Shown here piece by piece: positions 1 to 11,810 of a stretch of DNA of 25,672 bases. The stretch is from assembly GCA_000969725.1 (NCBI GenBank), contig JXSR01S068413.1; one strand, written 5' to 3'. The position numbers were made by a program, and so were the translations under genes. Origin of the DNA: Ophiothrix spiculata (taxonomy: Eukaryota > Echinodermata > Ophiuroidea > Amphilepidida > Ophiotrichidae). The notes under the pieces were generated by a model. It worked only from the letters and a program-made list of their open reading frames with translations. It made no database searches and was not told the origin of the DNA. Every line of letters begins with the position of its first letter. The first letter of the stretch is position 1.

Positions 1-1019
1 GATTTCTTTACCTAGGGTGACCATGCCAACTACAATTCTTACTTCATTCAGAATGTTATTAACATAATCCTTACAGTGCTGACATTTAATAACTTATCTT
101 ACACCCAAAATCAGTTCGGGAAAGGTCGTAATTCCTTTACGTAAATGAATTTCTGCAGAGTTCAGTTTAAAGCATGTTCGTATTGAATGGGACCTATTCT
201 AAAAATCAAGCTATACAATTTTGAATTCTGTGTGCCTATTTTTTTTTTTTTTTTGGAAAATTTGAAGAAAAAAAACTGGCTGATAGAATTCAAAATTCAG
301 CGCTGTCGACTCTTTTGATAATGGTAATTGGATGACGGGTCCGTACAGCAAATAATGGATTCTGTAATTGTGAGATTATCGGGCAGTCATTAAGCAGCGA
401 TACATTAGCAATTAATTTGTGTTACTTCAAAATATGAAGAAAAATGACTGTATCAAAATTGCCAATTTCATTTTTTCTCACATCTAGTATTATAGAAAAA
501 TTCCAATAGATAATTTCTTATATTCTTTGTCAAATTTCGATTTATTGAAAAATATAATATGGTATAAGGTAGAATAATAATTGTCAGTATATGGGGTTCA
601 CGTACAGTTTTCACAATAATACTATAGAATTACTTTCCATGATGGTATTATATCCGTAATATCAATATCCTTATATGAATTACTTGAAAATGGAAGTGAA
701 ACTCACGTTGCCTATCATAATGCATACAGTATTGAAAACATTATATTTGCATGTTTAAAGAGAAGATGGCAGTCTATCCATCAAATTCTTTGCACTTCCT
801 GGTTAATATGAATAATAAAAATTTAATTGAAATACGTGCTCTTTAATGCAACACTAGCTTCATGAATATGGGAAATGTAAAATATGATTATGTTCAAAAC
901 TTTTCTGGCGATTTTAAAAGAATATATTACTTGTGAAATATTTAAAATAAGAATAAGGATAATAGTAAAACGTCTAAACATTAATAATAATATTGAAGCT
1001 TCTAAAGTACAATTTATAC
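1..1019. repeat. Segmental duplication, copy A (5' flank of array 1)
   Basis: Positions 1 to about 1019 are repeated in direct orientation from 10781. The match begins at the first base of the window, so the true left edge may lie outside. Similarity is high, with scattered substitutions and small indels: the first 180 bases differ at only a few positions. The match continues into the tandem array that follows, so flank and array were duplicated together. No long reading frame is present. A T run of about 18 bases lies at 238-255 and is shortened in the second copy. The only exon-like stretch is 12-78 on the minus strand, listed separately. Confidence 0.85.
12..78 (-). other. Exon-like open block, minus strand (67 nt), copy A
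   Basis: On the minus strand an AG (79-80) is followed by 22 open codons plus one base and then by GTAAAG, a good donor match. The reading begins HCKDYVNNILNEVR and ends GMVTL, then a split Gly codon. The equivalent block at 10792-10858 differs by one Ile-to-Phe change and keeps the AG, the frame and the GT. I recognise no family. The block is short and could be open by chance. Its interest lies in the preserved splice-like borders in both duplicates and in its strand, which is that of the open blocks in the arrays. Confidence 0.25.
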
Positions 1020-3535
1020 TATCAATATCTAAATGGCAATGAAACCTTTTTAATTAAATTCCCTGTAGGAGAAACACTCATAACACCTTTAAAAAGGAAT
1101 GAAACCTTTTAATTAAATTCCGTCCACTTACTATTTTGACACCTGTGTTTTATCCTGTCACTTCCATCAATACAAGCAACTCGTATTACAAGACTTCTAA
1201 TGGTTACGTGAAGTCAACTACTGCTCTACAAGCAACGATAGTCGCCTATTATTTGCTTTGGTTCCTTCACAGTGTGGTAGTAGTTTATAATACGGCTCTT
1301 AGATAACCATAATAACCATTAAATCTATTTTCTCTTGTTGCAAGGATCTCAATTGTATGCCTTGTTAAATGACCAAACACAAGGTTTGACAACTTCAATC
1401 TGTTTTTTGATTCTTCCAATTCAATTGTTTATCATTTTATCCCGTTGACATATGTGAAGATTCCACTCTAATTCAAATAGTAAAGTAAAACATACCAGTA
1501 CAGTTATCAAGAAATGAGAGTCCATATCATTGGCAAATCTTGATCTGAAGTGCGTAATTTAGTGTATTGGTCATCTTTTTTGAGGTGAAGCCCATTTGCG
1601 TTTCATCTCACTCACTTCATCCATACCGCACTCCTTCCTGGTCATCGTTGATTAGAGTTGATAAATACCTTTATTTGGCTAATATTTTTGATTGATTTTA
1701 TGGACTAATACATTATCTTCAAAATCATACCAAAATTATGACATATCATACGATTATTGAAAAGTTGTGACGAAATTTGATGCACAATGTACATTTCTCA
1801 TCCACACCAACCACATTTATGCCTTTTTTCATCTCTGGCTAAATTAGCTCATTGACTTTTAACTTGTTAAAAGCGTTAATTATCAACTTTATTCGGGTTA
1901 ATTCCAACTTGTTTTTGATAAACAATAACTAGCCCATAAAATCATATAAGATTGGTGACACTTCAATGGATTTTCTAGGAGATATGACAGAACAATTATT
2001 CATGCACAATTTTCACGATGCCTCAACCTCACCCTCAACCTCACCCGACTCCACCCCTGCTAGGTAGCTTTAACGGTAGGCATGTCCATCAAATTTTATA
2101 AACATTTAAATACATTTGGAATGTCTTTCATTGGAAAGATCATCAAATTTCCTTTAAAATGAGGGGTCAACCATAATCTAACGTTCAAAATTAAGAAAGT
2201 TACAGCGAAAAATGTGTTGTTTGAAATGACAGGAAAAAGTTACCCTCTAGCATGGCAACACTGTACTGGGACTTGGAGCCCAATTGGGTGATTTAAATTT
2301 TCAAAAAAATTGTAACTTTTGTAGTTTTGAATTTGTTCACCCTAAATTGAGCTAATATTGATATGCAAAATAGAATGTAAAATGACACTTGAAAGTTGTT
2401 GAGACAATTTTAAATCAATTTATGTGCCAATTATAGCATTAAATATTTTGTCATCCAATTAAGCCACCCAAGCTCAATTGAAGAAAAACAAAAAAAATTG
2501 GTTGGAGCGTTTTCGTCGAGAGTTGTATTTTTTTTTCAAACGGCAATGTCACCATTGTATCAAGCTGATATTGAATGGCTACAATCCAACATTAGAGGCT
2601 AAGATCTCCTAAGGAAGTGTTGTTTTGAAATGTTTTATTTCAAGTTTTTACTGTTGAATTCGGAAGCATAAAATTTATAAAAAGTGACTCATATTCGCCC
2701 TCAAATTTCACTTTTTTAACTTTGACTATACAGCAAACAAATACAGTAGAGAAGTAAATTACTTCCTAAACTACAATAATTAAGTAAAAGTAGTAACCTC
2801 AGTGATTGCAAAACTAAGAAATTTTGACTTGAATTGACCATGTCATATTTGGGCTGTTATTAATGTAAAATAAGCTTGTGTAAGCACTTGCAAATGGATG
2901 CCAACTTTTTCAGAAAAAAGCGCCCTCACCTCACTAGCCAATGGGGCTTCTTATTAACGGGTCATTAAGCTTAATTAATCACTTCATTTGGATTCTGTTC
3001 TTAATTTCTCAAATAAATTGTCTTTAAAATCATACCAAAATTATGACATTTCATTTGATTGTTGAAAAAATATAACAAAAATTGATGCATAAATCACTCT
3101 CCATGTAACAAATCCACCTTTTATAGGTACCCACATTAAAAAGGATGACCTATTATTGTCTGCAGACTGGTACTTTATATAGCATATCGAATGTTATAAG
3201 ATTTTTTTTTGGTGTAGGCAAGCCAAAACCAAATTTACTGATTTATTTGTTCTATATACATGTATCATTTATATAACCGTTAATAATACTTTAAACAGCT
3301 ACGTTTTTGTTCTATGTAAAGGAACAAATGTAATTGCTTAGAAGCCTCGTATATAACTTAAATAAAAGGAAAAAAGTATAGGAAAAAAACATTTACAATT
3401 GTTGTAATAGTAACCTTGTCTGTAAGGACAAAGTAGGGTATACTACCAACAAATCACCGGATCCACCTTTTCACGCAGCAGGACACTTGCTAAAGTACCA
3501 TTAGGAACAACACTCATAGCACTCCTAAATATGTA
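1020..3535 (-). repeat. Array 1, unit 1 (interrupted by a TIR element)
   Basis: This unit is about 920 bases once the inserted 1569-3150 element is removed. Its first block (3447-3517, ATG to donor) is one base short of the 72-nt intact form and is frameshifted. Its terminal block (about 1334-1428) has lost the AG border, carries an indel and has lost the usual TAG. A short extra partial duplication of the unit edge lies at 1064-1128. I read it as a decayed copy. Confidence 0.75.
1569..3150. mobile_element. 1582-bp TIR element inserted in array unit 1, TSD TATT
   Basis: The left end reads GGTCATCTTTTTT and the reverse complement of the right end reads GGTCATCCTTTTT, so imperfect inverted termini of about 13 bases are present. 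TATT flanks both sides (1565-1568 and 3151-3154). Other units show the uninterrupted site, for example CTATTATTGTCTGCAG at about 4926, which proves an insertion. Inside, a stretch at about 1720-1780 (around TCATACCAAAATTATGACAT) recurs in direct orientation at about 3031-3090, and a CTCAACCTCACC repeat lies at 2021-2046. No transposase frame is visible, so the copy is non-autonomous or decayed. The four-base duplication does not fix the superfamily. Confidence 0.7.
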
Positions 3536-4421
3536 AATGGCAATGAAACCTTTTAATTAAAATCCCATTCCTGTACTATTTTTTCACCTGTGTTGTATCT
3601 CGTCAGTTCCATCAGAACATGGCACTCGTAATACATGACTTTTAGTTACGTGAAATCAACTTGTGCTATACAAACAAATGTGATAGCCCGGGTAAAAGCA
3701 CTTTGAGATAAAGTTTATTTGCTTTGGTTCTTTGACAGCAAGGTAGTGGCTTATAATACGCTATCCTTCAATAACCATAATAACCATCAAATCTATTTTC
3801 TCTAGTTGCAGGGATAACAAATTTTATCTCATGCTAAGTGAGCAAACACAAGGTTTGACATCTTCAATCTGCTTTTTAATTCCTCCAATTCAAGTATCTA
3901 ACATTTGATTCCATTGGTATATGTGACGAGCCTACTCTAATTCAAACAATAAAGTAAAACATACAGCTATCATTGGCTAAACTTGATCTAAAGTGCGTAC
4001 CGCAGTCTTGTCTACGCTTTTATTGTCTGTAGACTGCTACATAATATAGCATATCGAATGTTATAAGATTTTGTTTTGGTGTAGGCAAGCCAAAACCAAA
4101 TAGAACTGATTTATTTGTTCTATATTTTATTTAAATAACCGTGATATACGAACTTGGTTAATAATATTTTTCACAGCTACGTTTTTATTCTAGGTAAAGG
4201 AACAAATGTAGGTTAAAGCTTATAGTTGCTTAGAAGCCTCGTATATAACTTAAAGGAAAGGAACAAATTATAGGAAAAAATCTTTAACACATTTTGTAAT
4301 AGTAACTCTATCTGTAAGGCCAAAAAAGGGTATACTACCAACAGATCACCACGAGCCACTTTTTCACGCAGCAGGACACTTTCTAAAGTATCATTAGGAA
4401 CAACACTCATAACACTTCTTA
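3536..4421 (-). repeat. Array 1, unit 2 (886 bp)
   Basis: Complete basic unit. Minus-strand first block 4339-4410 is intact (72 nt). Terminal block 3802-3897 (96 nt, AG border present) has one in-frame TGA after 22 codons. AATAAA lies at 3714-3719, about 80 bases past the block end. Confidence 0.85.
3802..4410 (-). pseudogene. Candidate two-exon small gene copy, unit 2, with premature stop
   Basis: The model joins 4339-4410 (ATG, reading MSVVPNDTLESVLLREKVAR then GDLL, ending at GTAGTA) to 3802-3897 (after TTAG, reading ILELEELKSRLKMSNLVFAH then LA, then TGA). The first block ends on a codon boundary and the second opens on one, so the phases agree. AATAAA follows at 3714-3719. No signal peptide or membrane segment is apparent in the two blocks, and I recognise no family. 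The TGA comes from base changes and trims nine residues compared with sister units. The splice sites are guessed from GT/AG borders that recur across units. The copy may be a pseudogene, or it may be non-coding repeat sequence that happens to stay open. Confidence 0.3.
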
Positions 4422-5184
4422 ATGGCAATGAAACCTTTTTAATTCCATCCCTGTGCTATTTTTTCACCTGCGTTTCATCTTGTCACCTCCATCAATACAT
4501 GACACTCATATTACATGACTTCTTACGTGAAATCAACTTCTGCTATATACAACCGAATGTGGTAGTCTAGATAAAAGCACTTTGAGATAAAGTTTATTTG
4601 CTTTGGTTCTTTGACAGCCAGCTAGTGGCTTATAATACTATCCTTCAGTATCTAGTAGCCCATAATATTAATAACCATCAAATCTATTTTCTCTAGTTGC
4701 AAGGATAACAAATTTTATCCCTTGCTAAGTGGGCAAACACAAGGTTTAACATCTTCAACCTACTTTTTGATTCTTCCAATTCAAGTATCTAACATTTTAT
4801 TTTAACATATGTGAATGATCTACTCTAATTCAAACAATAAAGTAAAACATACCAGCTATCAAGAAAAGAGAATCCACATCATTGGCTAAACTTGATCTGA
4901 AGTGCGTACAGCATTCTTGTCTACGCTATTATTGTCTGCAGACTGGTACATAAATAAGCATATCGAATGTTATAAGATTTTGTTTTGGTTTAGGCAAGCC
5001 AAAAACAAATAAAACTGATATATTTGTTCCATACTCTATTTATATAACCGTAATATACGAACTTGGTTTTATTTAATAATATTTTTCGCAGCTACGTTTT
5101 TGTTCTAGGTAAAGGAACAAAATAAAGGATAAAGCTTATAGTAACCTAAAGTATCATTAAGAACAAAACTAATAGCACTCTTAA
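4422..5184 (-). repeat. Array 1, unit 3 (763 bp)
   Basis: The terminal block 4693-4788 is open for 31 codons plus TAG and has an AG border. The first block (about 5145-5177) is truncated after its first third by a deletion that joins it to intron-like sequence. Unit 4 has the same deletion, so units 3 and 4 share that ancestor. The unit is therefore a broken copy. Confidence 0.85.
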
Positions 5185-6406
5185 ATGGCAATGAAACCTT
5201 TTTAATTGTATTCCATTCCGGTACTATTTTTCACCTGTGTTTCATCTGGTCACTTCCATCAATACATGACACTTGTATTACTTGACTACTTACGTGAAAT
5301 CAACTTCTGCCATATACAAACAAATATGTTAGCTCAGGTAAAAGCACATTGAGATAAACTTTATTTGCTTTGGTTCTTTGACGGCAAGGTAGTGGCTTTC
5401 AATACTATCCTTCAGTAGCCATAATAACCATCAAATCTTATTTTCTCTAGTTGCAAGGATGATACATTTTGTCGAGTGTTAAATGAGCAAACACAAGGTT
5501 TGACAACTTTAACCTGCTTTTGATTCTTCCAATTGCCTAACAGTTTATCCCTTTGGCATATGTAAGGAGTCTGCTCTAATACAAATAAAAAAGTAAAGCA
5601 TACCTGATATTAAGATATTTAAAGAGCCTATATTATTGGCAAAACTTGATCTGAAGTACATATTTTAGCCTTGCCTACGGGTTTTAAAATAATCAGCAGA
5701 CAGGTACATATGTATAGCATATCGAATCCTGTATGATTTTGGATGTCGTGTAGATTAGTAGAAAACAATATTACATTTACCCACTTCGTGTTTAGGTATA
5801 CTTTTATCCATTCCATATAAGAAAATGAACCAAAATATAGCATACGAATTATACACAGTTGTCAAGTAACCTTATCTGTGAGGACAGGAATAATTGAATA
5901 GTTTCAAGTTACAAGAAAAGCAAATTGTATCCCGTGTTAAAGGAGGAAAAATAAGGTTTGACATCTTCAAGCTGCTTTTTGATTCTTCCAATTCAAGTAT
6001 CTAATATTTGATTCCATTGGTATATGTGAAGAGCCTACTCTAATTCAAACAATAAAGTAAAACATACCAGCTATCAAGAAAATAGAATCCATATCATTGG
6101 CTAAACTTGATCTGAAGTGCGTACCGCAGTCTTGTCTGCGATTTTAGTGTCTGCAGACTGGTACATAATATATAGCATATCGACTGTTATAAGATTGTGT
6201 GTTGGTTTAGGCAAGCCAAAAACAAATAAAACTGATATATGTTCCATACTTTATTTATATAACCGTAATATACGAACTTAGTTTTATTTAATGATATTTT
6301 TCGCAGCTACGTTTTTGTTCTAGGTAAAGGAACAAAATAAAGGATAAAGCTTATAACCGTCTAGTAACCTAAAGTATCATTAAGAACAAAACTAATAGCA
6401 CTCTTA
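5185..6406 (-). repeat. Array 1, composite unit 4 (1222 bp, two terminal blocks)
   Basis: The unit has two terminal blocks on the minus strand: 5447-5536 (90 nt, open, TAG) and 5872-6000 (129 nt, where TTG replaces the usual TAG and the frame runs to a TAA eleven codons later). Both have an AG border. The first block is the truncated form. The sequence 5141-6363 is repeated next door with an offset of 1223-1256 bases, which makes this a higher-order repeat. Confidence 0.85.
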
Positions 6407-7789
6407 AATGGCAATGAAACCTTTTTAATTGTATTCCATCCCGGTACTATTTTTCACCTGCGTTTCATCTTGTCACTTCCATCAATACATGACACTTGTA
6501 TTACTTGACTACTTACGTGAAATCAATTTCTGCCATATACAAACAAATGTGTTAGCTCAGGTAAAAGCACATTGAGATAAACTTTATTTGCTTTGGTTCT
6601 TTGACGGCAAGGTAGTGGCTTATAAAACTATCCTTCAGTAACCATAATAACCATCAAATCTGTTTTCTCTAGTTGCAAGGATAATACATTTTGTTGAGTG
6701 TTAAATGAGCAAACACAAGGTTTAACAACTTTAACCTGCTTTTTGATTCTTCCAATTCAAGTCCCTTACCATTTATTCCTTTGGTTTTTGCAAGGAGTCT
6801 GCTCTAGTACAAATAATAAAGTAAAGCATGCCCGATATTAAGATTTTTAAAAAAGCCTATTGGCAAATCTTGATCTGAAGTACGTATTTCAACCTTGCCT
6901 ACAGGTTTAAAAAATAGTCTGCAGACAGGTACATATGTATAGCATATCGAATCCTTTAAGATTTTAGTTGTGGTGTAGACTACAAAAAACTTGCTGTTTT
7001 TATATTTTATTTATATACCCGTGATATTCGATTGGGGTCTGTTCAGATATACTTTTATCCATGGATATGGATATTAGAAAAGGAACCAAAATATAGCATA
7101 CAAATTATACACAGTTGTCAAGTAACCTTATCTGTGAGGACAGGAATAATTGAATAGTTTCAAGTTACAAGAAAAGCAAATTGTATCCCGTGTTAAAGGA
7201 GGAAAAATAAGGTTTGACATCTTCAAGCTGCTTTTTGATTCTTCCAATTCAAGTATCTAATATTTGATTCCATTGGTATATGTGAAGAGCCTACTCTAAT
7301 TCAAACAATAAAGTAAAACATACCAGCTATCAAGAAAAGAGAATCCACATCATTGGCTAAACTTGATCTGAAGTGCGTACCGCAGTCTCGTCTACGCTTT
7401 TATTGTCTGCAGACTGGTACATAATATAGCATATCGAATGTTATAAGATTTAGTTTGGTGTAGGCAAGACAAAAACAAATAAAAATGATTTATTTGTTCT
7501 ATATTTTATTTATATAACCGTAATATACGAACTTGGTTAATAATATTTCTCACAGCTACGTTTTTATTCTAGGTTAAAGAACAAATAAAGGATAAAACTC
7601 GTAGTAGCTTTGTAGCCTCGATTGTAAGGAAAGGAACAATTTATAGGATAACGCTTTAACATTTTTAAAAGTAACCTTGTCTGTAAGGACAAAGTAAGGT
7701 ATACTACCAACAGATCACCGCGATCCACTTTATCACGCAGCAGGACATTTGTTAAAGTATCATTAGGAACAACACTCATAGCAATTCTA
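6407..7789 (-). repeat. Array 1, composite unit 5 (1383 bp, two terminal blocks)
   Basis: Near copy of unit 4 with an intact 72-nt first block at 7708-7779. Terminal blocks lie at 7128-7256 (129-nt long form) and 6669-6764 (96 nt, TAG, border AAG instead of TTAG). AATAAA lies at 6593-6598, about 70 bases past the 96-nt block. Confidence 0.85.
7128..7779 (-). CDS. Candidate two-exon small gene copy, unit 5 (66 residues)
   Basis: Block one, 7708-7779, reads MSVVPNDTLTNVLLRDKVDR then GDLL and ends at GTAGTA. Block two, 7128-7256, starts after TTAG, reads ILELEESKSSLKMSNLIFPP and continues in frame to TAA. Joined over a 451-base intron with GT/AG borders they give 66 residues and no internal stop. 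The longer tail compared with sister units comes from a TAG-to-TTG change shared with unit 4. An alternative partner is the 96-nt block at 6669-6764, which lies nearer an AATAAA. The protein would be small, charged and soluble; I recognise no family. Substitutions between copies are mostly amino-acid changing, so relaxed constraint is likely. Coding status rests on frame and border conservation only. Confidence 0.3.
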
Positions 7790-8437
7790 AATGGTAGTGA
7801 AACCTTTTAATTAAATTCCATCCCTGTACTATTTTTTCACCTGTATTTCATCTCGTCACTTCCATCAATACATGACTTCTTACGGGAAATCAACTTCTGT
7901 TACATAGAACCAAATGTGTTAGCTGAGGTAAGCCACATTGAGATCAAGTTTATTTGCTTTGGTACTTTGAAAGCCAAGTAGTGGCTTATAATACTATCCT
8001 TCAGTAGCCATAATAACCATCATATCTATTTTCTCTAGTTACAGGGATAACAAATGTTATCCCTTGTTCTTCCAATTCAAGTATCTAATATTTGTTTCCA
8101 TTGGTATATGAGAACAAACATACCAGCTATCAAGAAAAGAGAACCCTATCATTGGCTAAACTTGATCTGAAGTGCGTACCGCAGTCTCGTCTACGCTTTT
8201 ATTGTCTCGAGACTGGTACGTAATATAGTATATCGAATGTTATAAGATTTTGTTTTGGTGTAGGCAAGCCAAAACCAAATACAACTGATTTATGGGTTCT
8301 ATATTTTATTTACATAACCGTGATATACGAACTTGGTTAATAATACTTTTCACAGGTACGTTTTTGTTCTATGTAAAGGAGCAAAAAAAGGATAAAGCTT
8401 CTACTTGCTTAGCAGTCTCGTATATAAGGAAAGGAAC
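7790..8437 (-). repeat. Array 1, unit 6 (truncated)
   Basis: This is the last unit of array 1. Most of the terminal block is deleted (the remnant is 8038-8090, where AGTTACAGGGATAACAAATG runs straight into CTTCCAATTC), and the unit stops before its first block. The array edge at about 8437 follows the motif AAGGAAAGGAACAA, which continues in other units. Confidence 0.75.
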
Positions 8438-10780
8438 AATCTAAGCACTGCTATTCTAGAAGGCCCTGTTCAGTTGTAATACAAATAAAATACAATTTAC
8501 ACAATATGTACAACAAATGATTTACAACAGTGTTATACAATCATATACGTACAAGACATAAAACAATTGTCATCAAAACTGGCATGTGAAAACAAAATAG
8601 GACAAAATTAAATATCATTATAACATGTTTGAACTGTCCAAGGGACAAAGAACTACAGTTTGAACGTGTCTCAGTATCAACAAAGATGTTTCAAAGGTCT
8701 GCTGCTCTGAAATTTTTTGAAGCCAAAATTTGTTTTTTTGTTTATTTTTTTATATATAGGGAAATAGCTTTAAAATCATGTGAGTTTAAAAACTAATTCA
8801 CTGGTTTTGTCAAGCATAATGTTTCATCTTCTTATGATTTTATACAAACCTAATGAATCTATTTAACGATTCATTTTAGGTCATACACTTTAGTTTTAAA
8901 TTACCTGAATTTGCCTTCCAAGGTTTCACACATCATCTTCGAGTCTTTTAAACAATTGCCTTGTGTACATATAAAACTCCCTTAAATGGGATATAACTAG
9001 TTCTAATTTATTTTGAATTCGTAGTCTTTTTTCTGCACGATTATAATACTGTTATTTCCTTAGAGCAATCTGCTCACGTTTCATAAACTCATGAGATAAC
9101 TCGCTATTGAATATATGGAAACGCAGTAGCCTCTTTGATGGTGGATGAAGATGAAGTTTATTTACATTGGATGTCTGTAGAGTTAGTAGTTGCGTATGCA
9201 GAATAGGGTCACTGACAAGCTTTTTATTAGCGGGTGCCGGGCGATATTTACCCTATGGTTCCTGACTTTTTGCGCCTGGTGGGACAGAAAATTGAGACTT
9301 AGGCCATGATATTTTCCCTACTACAGTTCCCGGGTCTTGTCGTTTACATTTTTTGAAGTAAAATAATGGGAAACATAGGCATTTTTGGAAAAACAATACA
9401 TATTCATCAGAAGAAAATCATAGAATTTTTGTTGATTAATTCTTAATTTAAAAATCAAAATCGGGATCAAATTTGAAACCACTCCAGGTTCTCAGGAAGC
9501 TTTAAAAACCAGGAACCGTTTTTCTTTCTTTCAAGTTTCTGGGTTCTGGTCAATGTCATCTAAAGAAAAAGCATGGTAAATTATAACATGTCGAATATGT
9601 TTGAAGTAAAAGCCGCCATTTTTCTGTCAATTATTGTTCATTTTTATCCTTTGTTACCATCAGAGTAACGATTAGGTACCGCAACTATTGATAATGAAAA
9701 AAGAAGAGTCGTTTCTACTATTCAAAATCAAACCATACACCCTTTCACACTTTTGAATGATCCTAAAATTAATGTGCTATATCTTAAACTATTGAGTCAC
9801 AGTAAGAGATAATTTATTTAATGCTCAAAAATGTTTTAGAAAGAGAATAATCATCATTTGAGATATGTATGTCACTGATTTTACCTCACTGATACTATGT
9901 ACGTACATAATATCATCAATAAAAAATGCATTATTGTTATTCTCCAAAAGAGTATACAGTTATAGTGGATTTTTATTTTCGTGTCAACTCATTAAAAATT
10001 TTAGGGGCGTGTCGACGATTCCATTCATTCTGAGAGGTTGCATGCTTTATCTATCAATTCAATAGAAATTAGATTAAACGATACCATAGATATGGCCATA
10101 ATAAAATTAAGTCCACTTTCTCATGAAAAAATTATAGATATCAAAAAATCAAGGCTTATAATGGTCAAAAATATAATAAATATGGTCAAACTGATTTGAA
10201 TCTCCATAATCGAAATTTAACAAAAGAAAGTAGGCTCTGAAACATCTAGCCCTATTAATGTTAAACATTTACCATTTAACATCAAATAAAAACACATACA
10301 CATAATGTTGACATTTGTTTAGTTATGGTAATTCATAACAAGCAAAAGTATAAAATATGGCCTATTAAATCAAACAAAGAGGCGATGCGGTGTTCTCCAA
10401 AACAAATTCGAATCGATAGAAGGACATCAAACTTTTGACAATAATTTCCATTTAACCGGATTGAATACCGTGCCTATAATTCAACGCATCACTCCAAATA
10501 TAATCTAACCATCAACAATATGCGCTTGGTGACACGACTAAAAAAATCCATTTTAAAACAAAATGATAATAAAATAAGTAGCAAGAGCTTCGTGTTTATA
10601 AGTATATGACTATATATGAGTCCCCAATACAACTTATTTTCTATGTAACGTATAATCATATAATACCCAAGAATTGTCTTACTGCTGTATATTATTAACA
10701 AGTGACGATTGATCATAGAATATGGTTACATTAGATGAATAACTGCAAGAACTGACGAGGTAATATAATGTCCTTCAACG
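8438..10780. other. Spacer between the two duplicated blocks, no gene recognised
   Basis: This 2.3 kb spacer resembles neither array nor flank. The stretch 8450-8620 has the look of an antisense retroelement or gene 3' untranslated region on the minus strand, with many TATTTG/TGTAC motifs, but I cannot assign it. A short GC-richer patch lies at 9220-9350. Frames are short, with composition typical of random AT-rich DNA. No RNA gene is visible. Confidence 0.5.
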
Positions 10781-11675
10781 GATTTCTTTACCTAGGGTGA
10801 CCATGCCAACTACAAATCTTACTTCATTCAGAATGTTATTAACATAATCCTTACAGTGCTGACATTAAATAACTTATCTTTCACCCAAAATCAGTTCGGG
10901 AAAGGTCGTAATTCCTTTACTTTAAGGAATTTCTGCAGAGTTCAGTTTAAAGCATGTTCGTATTGAATTAGACCTATTCTAAAAATTTAGCTATACAATT
11001 TTCAATTCTGTGTGCTTTTTTTGTTGAAAAATTTGAAAAAAAAAACCCACATTGCTGATAGAATTCAAAATTCAGCGCTGTCAACTCTTTTGATAATGGT
11101 AAAGGGATGACGGGTCCAAACAGCAAATAATTGATTTTGTAATTTTGAGGTTATCAGGCAGTCATAAAGCAGCGATACGTTAGCAATTAATTTGTGTTAC
11201 TTTAAATTATGAAGAAAAATTACTGTATCAAAACTGCCAATTTCCTTTTCTCTCACAGCTACTGTAGTAATATAGAAAGACCAATAGATAATTTCTTATA
11301 TTCTTTGTCATGGGTTGACGTACAGTTTTCACAATAATATATACTATAGAATTTCTTTCCATGACGGTATTATATCCATAATATCAATATCCTAATATGA
11401 ATTACTTGAAATGAAAGTGAAACTCACGTTGCCTATCATGATGCATACACTATTCAAAACAGTATTTGCATGTTTTAAAGAGAAGATGACAGTCTATCTA
11501 TCAAATTCTTTGCACTTCCTGGTTGATATAAATAATAAAAAAAATAATGAAATACGTGCTCTTTAATGCAACACTAGCTTTATGAATATGGGAAATGTAA
11601 ATAATTATTATGTTCAGAAACTTTTCTGTCAATTTTAAAACGTATATCACTTGTGAAACAGTTAAAATGAGAATA
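10781..11675. repeat. Segmental duplication, copy B (5' flank of array 2)
   Basis: Direct repeat of 1 to about 960, starting at GATTTCTTTACCTAGGGTGA. It differs by scattered substitutions and small indels, for example loss of about 50 bases relative to 530-590. The match stops at about 11675, skips a 1.1 kb block, and resumes at about 12782 with the array edge, which corresponds to copy A positions from about 958. Confidence 0.85.
10792..10858 (-). other. Exon-like open block, minus strand (67 nt), copy B
   Basis: Duplicate of the block at 12-78. The AG border, the frame and the GTAAAG donor-like end are all kept; one codon reads Phe instead of Ile (NEVRFVVGMVTL). No family is recognised. 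If real, the next exon on the minus strand would lie in the 8.4-10.8 kb spacer, where I see no obvious partner. Confidence 0.25.
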
Positions 11676-11810
11676 CTTAATGGGTTTTGGGGCTTTTACT
11701 CTACACAACTCTAAATAGGGGAGAAATTTGAGATGTTGATGGTTTCGAAGTGAACTAAGGTAGAAAATACTTAAGATTGTAATAGAAATGACCGGCTAGG
11801 TTTACGGAGG

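Larger units (their letters stand above)
1020..8437 (-). repeat. Tandem array 1 of ~0.8-0.9 kb units
   Basis: Direct tandem units can be followed by shared landmarks: ATGGCAATGAAACC at about 1033, 3536, 4422, 5185, 6407 and 7790; TTTATTTGCTTTGG at about 3715, 4592, 5360, 6582 and 7948; and CTTGATCTGAAGTGCGTA or variants at about 1548, 3978, 4889, 5649, 6107, 6869, 7364 and 8161. Spacings between copies are 763-1383 bases, and basic units are about 770-920 once insertions are removed. The array breaks off at about 8437, where the sequence stops resembling the other units. Similarity extends through non-coding as well as open parts, so whole units were duplicated. Minus strand is given because the conserved open blocks and AATAAA lie there. 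Confidence 0.9.

Noticed and set aside
5628-5843. 71-codon minus-strand frame in unit 4.
   Set aside because: It covers the unit segment homologous to THFRSSLAND but in another frame, and it is not open in sister units.
9865-10065. 66-codon plus-strand frame in the spacer.
   Set aside because: Leu/Ile/Tyr-rich translation of AT-rich DNA without motifs; taken as chance.
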